A stretch of DNA of 7,893 bases from Bacteroidota bacterium (lineage in GTDB: Bacteria; Bacteroidota; Ignavibacteria; UBA10030; UBA6906): positions 912 through 8,804 of the forward strand of contig DPLS01000397.1 in NCBI GenBank assembly GCA_003541875.1, given 5' to 3'. Under the pieces are notes generated by a model. The model ran no database searches and was not told the DNA's origin. It worked only from the letters and a program-made list of their open reading frames with translations. Numbering within the stretch: position 1 is the first letter of the stretch; every line of letters starts with the position of its first letter. Shown one piece after another: positions 1 through 4,702 of this stretch. Both the position numbers and the translations under genes were made by a program.

Positions 1-485
1 CCCGCATCCAGGTGGAGCATCCCGTTACTGAACAGGTCACGGGGCACGACTTGATAAAGCTACAGCTGAGAGTTGCCGCGGGTGAGAAACTTCCAAAGAA
101 GAAGATCGTCCAACGGGGACATGCGATCGAATGTCGGATCAACGCTGAAGATCCGTTCCACAATTTCCGGCCTTCACCGGGGAAGATTACAGACTTCCAC
201 ATGCCCGGCGGTTTTGGCGTCCGGGTCGACACGCACAGCTACACGGGCTATGAAGTGCCCCCGCACTATGATTCCTTGATCGCCAAACTTATTGTCTATG
301 CCCTAACACGCGAAGGCGCAATTAGCAAGATGAAGTCCGCACTTGACGAGTTTATGGTCGAAGGCATTAAGACGACGATCCCATTTCACCAGGCAGTTAT
401 GCAGGATGACCGCTTCCGCAGCGGCAGGTTCGACACAAGTTTTCTCGATTCATTCCAATTTCAAGTACCCGCGACAAACACCTGA
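1..485 (+). CDS. accC: Acetyl-CoA carboxylase biotin carboxylase subunit, C-terminal part
   Basis: This is the C-terminal 160 residues of biotin carboxylase, read from base 3; the start lies outside the window. The enzyme carboxylates the biotin on the carrier protein AccB, using ATP and bicarbonate, in the first committed step of fatty acid synthesis in the cytoplasm. The visible part opens with [10 protein letters not shown], which matches the active-site strand of the E. coli enzyme (R292, Q294, E296 by family numbering). It continues with E-C-R-I-N-A-E-D-P, whose Arg corresponds to R338, then P-S-P-G-K-I-T and P-G-G-F-G-V-R. The length from this point to the stop is within a few residues of E. 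coli AccC, so the C-terminus is intact. The TGA stop is 11 nt before gcvH, so the two are probably co-transcribed. A related carboxylase such as pyruvate or propionyl-CoA carboxylase subunit A is possible, but a separate short subunit ending here fits AccC best. Confidence 0.93.
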   Translation, partial: RIQVEHPVTEQVTGHDLIKLQLRVAAGEKLPKKKIVQRGHAIECRINAEDPFHNFRPSPGKITDFHMPGGFGVRVDTHSYTGYEVPPHYDSLIAKLIVYALTREGAISKMKSALDEFMVEGIKTTIPFHQAVMQDDRFRSGRFDTSFLDSFQFQVPATNT

Positions 486-496
486 AAGGAGAAGGC

Positions 497-877
497 ATGA
501 ACTTTCCCGAGAACCTTAAATACACAAAAGACCATGAGTGGATTCAGATCGATGGCGATACTGGCATTATCGGCATCACCGACTTTGCGCAAGGCGAATT
601 GGGCGATGTTGTGTTTGTCGAGCTACCTGCAGTGGGTAAGCTCGTGAAAGCGCACGAGTCACTTGGAACGATCGAAGCCGTGAAGGCAGTGTCGGATCTC
701 TACGCGCCGCTTTCGGGCTCTGTCACTGCGGTGAACCCCGAGTTGGAAAAGACACCGGAGATCGTGAACAAGGATCCATATGGGAAGGGATGGATGGTGA
801 AGGTCAAGATCTCCAATCCATCGGAAGTTGCAGGCTTGCTCTCCGCTGCCGCATACAGACAGTCGATTGGCAAGTAG
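497..877 (+). CDS. gcvH: Glycine cleavage system H protein
   Basis: This 126-residue cytoplasmic protein is the lipoyl carrier of the glycine cleavage complex. Its lipoyl arm takes the aminomethyl group from the P protein and shuttles it between the P, T and L proteins. The length is normal for the family. It starts with the familiar K-Y-T-K-D-H-E-W (residues 8-15) and has G-I-T-D-F-A-Q-G-E-L-G-D at 26-37. The lipoylation site is E-A-V-K-A-V-S-D, with the modified lysine at K63, followed by Y-A-P-L-S-G. The end carries the conserved N-K-D-P-Y-G-K-G-W-M segment. The ATG is fixed by a strong Shine-Dalgarno sequence AAAGGAG at 485-491, which overlaps the accC stop. It follows accC by 11 nt and precedes a hairpin terminator, so it is the last gene of its unit. 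gcvT and gcvP are not in the window. Function is confident; the operon link to accC is inferred from spacing. Confidence 0.96.
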   Translation: MNFPENLKYTKDHEWIQIDGDTGIIGITDFAQGELGDVVFVELPAVGKLVKAHESLGTIEAVKAVSDLYAPLSGSVTAVNPELEKTPEIVNKDPYGKGWMVKVKISNPSEVAGLLSAAAYRQSIGK

Positions 878-914
878 CGCTTCACGCGGCATACTTAGTT
901 GATTGTAACGAAAG

Positions 915-951
915 ACGCCGGACACATCAAAGCGTCCGGCGTGCGAATTTT
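915..951. terminator. Hairpin terminator between convergent genes
   Basis: The perfect 9-bp inverted repeat ACGCCGGAC (915-923) and GTCCGGCGT (934-942) encloses a 10-nt loop. On the + strand it is followed by GCGAATTTTCGTT, which gives a short U-rich tail 38-75 nt after the gcvH stop. On the - strand it is followed by CTTTCGTT, a weaker U-rich run. It sits between the ends of gcvH and the minus-strand gene ending at 977, so it could serve both directions. Use on the + strand is the better supported. Confidence 0.75.
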
Positions 952-976
952 CGTTCCTGAGGTTTGTCCGCCGACC

Positions 977-1711
977 CTATCTCATCAACACCATCCTTCT
1001 TGTGGCGACGAAGCCCCCAATGTTGAGCCGGTAGAAGTACACTCCACTTGAGAGTTTGTTTCCGTCGAACTGGACTGTGTAGGCCCCCGGCTGCTTAACC
1101 TCGTTCAAGAGTGTCGCCACTTCACGGCCCAACACGTCGTACACTTTCAGTCTCACCATTCCGTAATCCGCAATCTGAAATCCGATCCTTGTACTTGGGT
1201 TGAACGGGTTTGGGTAATTTTCAAAAAGGGTGAACGAAGCTGCGCTCTTCGCGTTTGTCTCGACGCCTGTGGGGAGAGAAATGGCTGTGAATGTTAAGAC
1301 ACATTGGTCCGCCGCGTTGTGCGTGTTTCGTGCAACAATTCGGACCGTTCCGGTTCCATGATTTGTTGCTGCGTAGACGTGCACGGAGAACGGGCGGGAC
1401 TCACCTGGGTTCAATGGTGAACTTCCAAACGCCGGGGTTGTGAGAACGCTGTCAGCCGTAGGTGGATAGCAGACATCCAGACACATCGAGGATTCCCAGC
1501 CCTGCGGCAGGTTGTTCAGTGTACGAACGAGTGCAAGGGTCAAGGTGGATGTCGACGTGTTTGTAATCGTTATGTTGAACACGATCTCCGAACCTAACTG
1601 CCCGGAAAGAACGGTGTCATCGGGCACAAACGTGAAACTCTGTGCTGAAGCCGAGCCACAGCAGACCACGCCAAGCACAAGAAGAAAGCACGATATTTCA
1701 GATCGCTTCAT
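977..1711 (-). CDS. Secreted Ig-like domain protein with T9SS sorting tail
   Basis: A 244-residue exported protein of unknown specific function. The start chosen is ATG at 1711: it has GGAG 5 nt upstream and begins a clear signal peptide, M-K-R-S-E followed by a hydrophobic core and A-S-A|Q (cleavage near residue 23). An upstream in-frame ATG at 1819 would put 36 charged residues before the signal and is unlikely. Residues 25-145 look like a beta-sandwich of the Ig/CARDB type: S-G-Q-L-G-S-E-I-V-F-N-I-T-I-T-N, then N-P-G-E-S-R-P-F-S-V-H-V-Y. A cysteine cluster, M-C-L-D-V-C-Y-P-P (C77, C81), lies inside, with C137 near the end. Residues 158-244 are a T9SS type A sorting domain: N-Y-P-N-P-F-N-P-S-T, L-K-V-Y-D-V-L-G-R-E, L-S-S-G-V-Y-F-Y-R-L. 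By family knowledge this domain directs passage through the outer membrane and is usually cleaved. The gene lies 109 bp behind the Omp28-type gene on the same strand and may be its partner. Confidence 0.88.
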   Translation of the reverse strand: MKRSEISCFLLVLGVVCCGSASAQSFTFVPDDTVLSGQLGSEIVFNITITNTSTSTLTLALVRTLNNLPQGWESSMCLDVCYPPTADSVLTTPAFGSSPLNPGESRPFSVHVYAATNHGTGTVRIVARNTHNAADQCVLTFTAISLPTGVETNAKSAASFTLFENYPNPFNPSTRIGFQIADYGMVRLKVYDVLGREVATLLNEVKQPGAYTVQFDGNKLSSGVYFYRLNIGGFVATRRMVLMR

Positions 1712-1773
1712 CCGATCTCCAGACCAGGTTCCATCTTTGTTATCTGCAGCCAACACCTCTCGCCTCACACGTT

Positions 1774-1814
1774 TCCTTCCGAACGAAGGAGAGAGTTGGA
1801 TGGGGCTTGTCCCC
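1774..1814 (-). repeat. Two short hairpins between the Omp28-type gene and the Ig-like gene
   Basis: Just after the Omp28-type stop, on the - strand, GGGG-ACAAG-CCCC (1802-1814) can form a 4-bp stem. TCCTTC and GAAGGA (1774-1790) form a perfect 6-bp stem with a 5-nt loop. Neither is followed by a T-run, so they do not look like an efficient intrinsic terminator. They could cause pausing, act in RNA processing, or be chance. Read-through into the gene at 1711 seems likely. Confidence 0.3.
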
Positions 1815-1820
1815 TTCAAC

Positions 1821-3785
1821 CTACTTCACCAGGGTCATTTTCTTCGTATCGCTGAATCCGTTCGCCATCAGTTTGTAGAAGTAGATACCGCTTGCGAGCT
1901 TCGAGGCATCAACTTGAACATTGTAGTATCCGGGCGTCAGGACCTCATTCACTCCAGTCATTACCTCTCTACCCGTAATGTCGAATACTTTCAACGAGAC
2001 AAATCCCTCTCTTGGAACTGCAAACTTGATGCTCGTTTCCGGGTTGAAAGGATTCGGATAGTTTTGGGACAACTCAAAACTCTCGGGCACTTCCTTGTTG
2101 GTACCCACGCTGGTCGGACCAGTCACCGAAGTAGCCATGGCATTTTGAACCTCTGCCATTCCCAGTTGTGCATAGTCCTTGTACACGAAAACTGTTAGAT
2201 TGCAGTTTGTTGCCGCCCACGCCGAGTTTATATTCGTCGAGAAGGTCTTAGTGATCGTCTGACCGGATGTCCATGTGCCAGTGTTTACGTTTTCGCCGGT
2301 CGCGCCATTCACCATATTTCTGACAACCCATTCATGAATCCAAGTTGAGCTTCCGGGGCATGTCCCGTTTCCGGTTTGAGCATACAACAGATTGTCTTCA
2401 GTAATGACGTAGTTAACCTTGTATTGAGAGGTCAAAGTCATGTTGGTGGTCAACGCAAGAGTCACATCGAGTTGACGGGTTGTCGCATTGTAGGTCTTGC
2501 TCTGGACAGTGATAGAGATCGGTGTATATCCGTTGTTGGTATATCTATTGGTACAGAAGCCAGTCCAGGTCGCGAAGTCACCCGGCGAATTCTGTCTGTC
2601 AAGGATGGCGGTGGGATATGCATTTAGTCCCATGAGCGATAGTATGTTATTCCCGTTGAAGGTCTGCCAGGGATCTGTGCTCGCCCCATGATATGCCAGC
2701 ACAACCAAATTCGGATGTGCACGTTGAAGCTGGGCAGCCGTGCTATCGCCACAGGGACACCATTGACACCAGGTTCCTGTGCAGAACTCAAGCAAGACCG
2801 ATCTGCTGATGTCCGACACGATGTGGGTGGTCGTCATCGTGTCATTAACTCTGTTTTGGTCGGCAGCAAGTTGTGACACGACAGTTGACGAGTAGATGCC
2901 AATAGAAGGCGTCCAATTGGCAAATGTGAGCTGCTGGGTTGCACCAGGTGCCAGGTTTGTAACGCTCTGTGTTGAGGTGTATCCACCCGGAGCAATTGTA
3001 AATACAGTGGAGAACGATTGTGGTAGTGAGCCATAGTTTTTGACTGTGGCCTTTGGTTGATATGTCCCGGGAGCCACACTTGGACTCGGCGAGTCGATCG
3101 AAGACAGACCGACATCGTTCGGGAAAGGAGTACCGACCAGAATGTTGTCAACATAGAGTTCGTTGCCGTAGGCAGAAATCCCAGTGAACTTCACTTTGTT
3201 GGTTCCAACAGGGAGAGCATATCGTTTCGTTGCCCATTGTGAAGCCGTTAGGACAAACACATTTATGGTTGGGGGTGCTGTAACAAGTGGCCCGCTCACT
3301 CCACCAGCGAGAGTTATCAGAATGTTCCAACTCGTGCCGCCATTTGTTGATGTGGATATCTGAAGCTGATCATTCTCTGTCGTATACGTGGCGTAGGCGT
3401 GGTCGAATTTCACCGAATCGCTCGCAACTGCTGGAAGAAACGTTGGAGTGATCAACGAGAACTGTGCACCTGAAGAGATACTATAGAAGTCGGCGAGGGC
3501 CGAACCAGCTCCTATGCCATAGCCACTGGCGTCTGTCGTTCTCGTCCAAAAGGCCGAACCAGTTCCCTCCAGAGTCCATCCCGATGGTGGAAATGCTGAT
3601 CCCTCAAAATCCTGGCTGAGGAATGTCAGGACGTTGTATACACCATTGGTTGTGATTGTGACTGGCCCATTGGCCGATGATTTCAGATTTCCGTAACCGG
3701 CTTTTGAGACGCGATCACTCTGCCCCATAGCGGGGAGGGTCAGAACAAACGACAAGAGCAATGCAACTGTTGCAACGTGTTTCAT
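1821..3785 (-). CDS. Omp28-type thioredoxin-fold surface protein with T9SS sorting tail
   Basis: A 654-residue exported multidomain protein. Residues 1-21 are a signal peptide (M-K-H-V-A-T, hydrophobic core, A-M-G-Q). Residues 55-220 resemble the MAM/cleaved-adhesin jelly-roll domain: Q-D-F-E-G-S-A-F-P-P-S-G-W at the start, F-D-H-A-Y in the middle and Y-V-D-N-I-L-V-G at the end. Residues 222-323 look like a CARDB/Ig-like domain. Residues 328-550 fit the Omp28-related family with a thioredoxin fold: L-L-E-F-C-T-G-T-W-C-Q-W-C-P-C holds C340-Q-W-C343 as the CxxC pair, flanked by C335 and C345, and G-L-N-A-Y-P-T-A has the probable cis-proline P391. Residues 568-654 are a T9SS type A tail: N-Y-P-N-P-F-N-P-E-T, V-F-D-I-T-G-R-E, S-G-I-Y-F-Y-K-L. 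The ATG has AGAGG about 8 nt upstream. It has its own terminator-insulated promoter region. A role in extracellular disulfide chemistry or adhesion is inference; the substrate is unknown. Confidence 0.9.
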   Translation of the reverse strand: MKHVATVALLLSFVLTLPAMGQSDRVSKAGYGNLKSSANGPVTITTNGVYNVLTFLSQDFEGSAFPPSGWTLEGTGSAFWTRTTDASGYGIGAGSALADFYSISSGAQFSLITPTFLPAVASDSVKFDHAYATYTTENDQLQISTSTNGGTSWNILITLAGGVSGPLVTAPPTINVFVLTASQWATKRYALPVGTNKVKFTGISAYGNELYVDNILVGTPFPNDVGLSSIDSPSPSVAPGTYQPKATVKNYGSLPQSFSTVFTIAPGGYTSTQSVTNLAPGATQQLTFANWTPSIGIYSSTVVSQLAADQNRVNDTMTTTHIVSDISRSVLLEFCTGTWCQWCPCGDSTAAQLQRAHPNLVVLAYHGASTDPWQTFNGNNILSLMGLNAYPTAILDRQNSPGDFATWTGFCTNRYTNNGYTPISITVQSKTYNATTRQLDVTLALTTNMTLTSQYKVNYVITEDNLLYAQTGNGTCPGSSTWIHEWVVRNMVNGATGENVNTGTWTSGQTITKTFSTNINSAWAATNCNLTVFVYKDYAQLGMAEVQNAMATSVTGPTSVGTNKEVPESFELSQNYPNPFNPETSIKFAVPREGFVSLKVFDITGREVMTGVNEVLTPGYYNVQVDASKLASGIYFYKLMANGFSDTKKMTLVK

Positions 3786-3937
3786 TGTGAGGCCTCTTTA
3801 TATGATCGGAACGCTCGTGCCTACCCCGGCTACATGGGGAGCCCGCATTCCGAAAGTGGACGATAGCTGTGAGGAAGAACAGAACGATGAAAGTAGAACG
3901 GAAGGTATCGGTCCGATTGAGTTGATCGTCCCGACAT

Positions 3938-3968
3938 TAACGTACAAAATCTCTATGCTAATGTACGT
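3938..3968. repeat. Direct repeat TAAYGTAC spaced by two helical turns
   Basis: TAACGTAC (3938-3945) and TAATGTAC (3959-3966) match at 7 of 8 positions and are exactly 21 bp apart, placing them on the same face of the helix. The outer ACGTAC (3940-3945) and GTACGT (3963-3968) also form an inverted repeat. The second copy covers the putative -10 hexamer of the promoter reading left, and the first falls just downstream of the expected transcription start. This arrangement would suit a repressor operator. No binding protein is recognised, so the regulatory role is inference. Confidence 0.35.
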
Positions 3969-3988
3969 CAGGCTTGGGTAAGAGTCAA
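3960..3988 (-). promoter_or_regulatory. Putative sigma70-type promoter for the Omp28-type gene
   Basis: Read on the - strand, TTGACT (3988-3983, 5 of 6 to the classical -35) is followed after exactly 17 bp by TACATT (3965-3960, 4 of 6 to the -10). Transcription would start near 3953, about 168 nt before the ATG at 3785. It lies downstream of the intrinsic terminator of the lipoprotein gene, where a new promoter is expected. Members of the FCB group can use other promoter consensus sequences, which lowers the confidence. The rest of 3786-4170 shows no convincing gene. Confidence 0.4.
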
Positions 3989-4050
3989 GGAGTCGTTTCT
4001 ACATAGCTTGGATTGCGGGTTGGCAAATCTTGGAGTAAGGAGATGATTGT

Positions 4051-4084
4051 GAAAACGACAAGAGGAGCATTAGCTCCTCCTGTC
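4051..4084 (-). terminator. Intrinsic terminator after the propeller-lipoprotein unit
   Basis: On the - strand GACAGGAGGAGC (4084-4073) pairs with GCTCCTCTTGTC (4068-4057) around a 4-nt TAAT loop, giving a 12-bp stem, and is followed by GTTTTC (4056-4051). The single irregular position is a G-U pair in the - strand RNA but an A-C mismatch in the + strand RNA. The structure is therefore built for minus-strand transcription. It lies 87 nt past the lipoprotein stop and separates the two exported-protein units. Confidence 0.85.
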
Positions 4085-4170
4085 GTCGCCGGTGTGTTAT
4101 CTCGGCTATCGGAGCATCAGTACGTCCATAGAAATCCTCTCTTGAACAGAGGTCTGGTCAATCAGCATCC

Positions 4171-4659
4171 TCAAAGATTCGTGGTAGCCCGGACGGAAAC
4201 TACTTTGGCATTCACGCCGATCAGTGCTAGAGAACAGAAGGTGATAACTACCTGCGAGCCGGCGGCTGTCACTGTTACTGTTCCCGTTGTGCCGATCCAA
4301 GCATTTGTGGGATCGTAATACTCTACATAGACTGTTCCTGCAGCCGTGGGAAAGGCCGGTACAATCGTGTAGGTTCCGGGCGAAGGCCTTGCGCCTCCAA
4401 AGAAGACCATTGCTACCCCTGTGGGTGCTGCACTTGTGTCAACAAGAAACTCGGCATAGTACGCACTGCCGAGTACGTGGCACAGGGGGCGAATGATGTT
4501 CTTCGTTACTCCATCAACTGCGATAACGTCGGTCGTGAAGTTGCAGTTCCCGGTGTTGTTCGGATTGTTTGTGGTTGCCGGACTCTCGTCCTTCTTGCAT
4601 CCTCCGACTGCAGCGAGAGCAATAACGGCTATTGCAAAAACGGCTTTGAAACCTTTCAT
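4171..4659 (-). CDS. Small lipoprotein, probably surface exposed
   Basis: A 162-residue predicted lipoprotein; I do not recognise its family with confidence. The N-terminus M-K-G-F-K, a hydrophobic stretch and the lipobox A-V-G-G-C predict signal peptidase II cleavage with C21 lipidated. The residues after it, C-K-K-D-E, resemble the lipoprotein export signal X-K-(D/E)2 described in Bacteroidetes, which would place it on the outer face of the outer membrane. A low-complexity linker (P-A-T-T-N-N-P-N-N-T-G-N, 27-38) follows. The rest is predicted beta-rich, with G-T-Y-T-I-V, G-T-V-Y-V-E-Y-Y and G-T-V-T-V-T, and contains three further cysteines (C39, C60, C142). Such small beta-sandwich lipoproteins are common in Bacteroidetes-like genomes. 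The start is set by AAGGAG about 9 nt upstream. It follows the propeller gene by 43 nt, so the pair is likely one operon, ended by the terminator at 4051-4084. Confidence 0.85.
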   Translation of the reverse strand: MKGFKAVFAIAVIALAAVGGCKKDESPATTNNPNNTGNCNFTTDVIAVDGVTKNIIRPLCHVLGSAYYAEFLVDTSAAPTGVAMVFFGGARPSPGTYTIVPAFPTAAGTVYVEYYDPTNAWIGTTGTVTVTAAGSQVVITFCSLALIGVNAKVVSVRATTNL

Positions 4660-4702
4660 AGGAATTCTCCTTGGTTTGATGTTGTGATGTTGGTTGGTTT
4701 CT

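Noticed and set aside
1712..1819. Upstream ATG at 1819 as start of the Ig-like protein
   Set aside because: It would bury the signal peptide behind 36 charged residues. ATG 1711 has a proper GGAG site and begins the signal peptide.
1512..2198. A 228-codon + strand open frame
   Set aside because: It lies opposite two minus-strand genes with clear domains. It has no family resemblance and no ribosome site, so it is a shadow frame.
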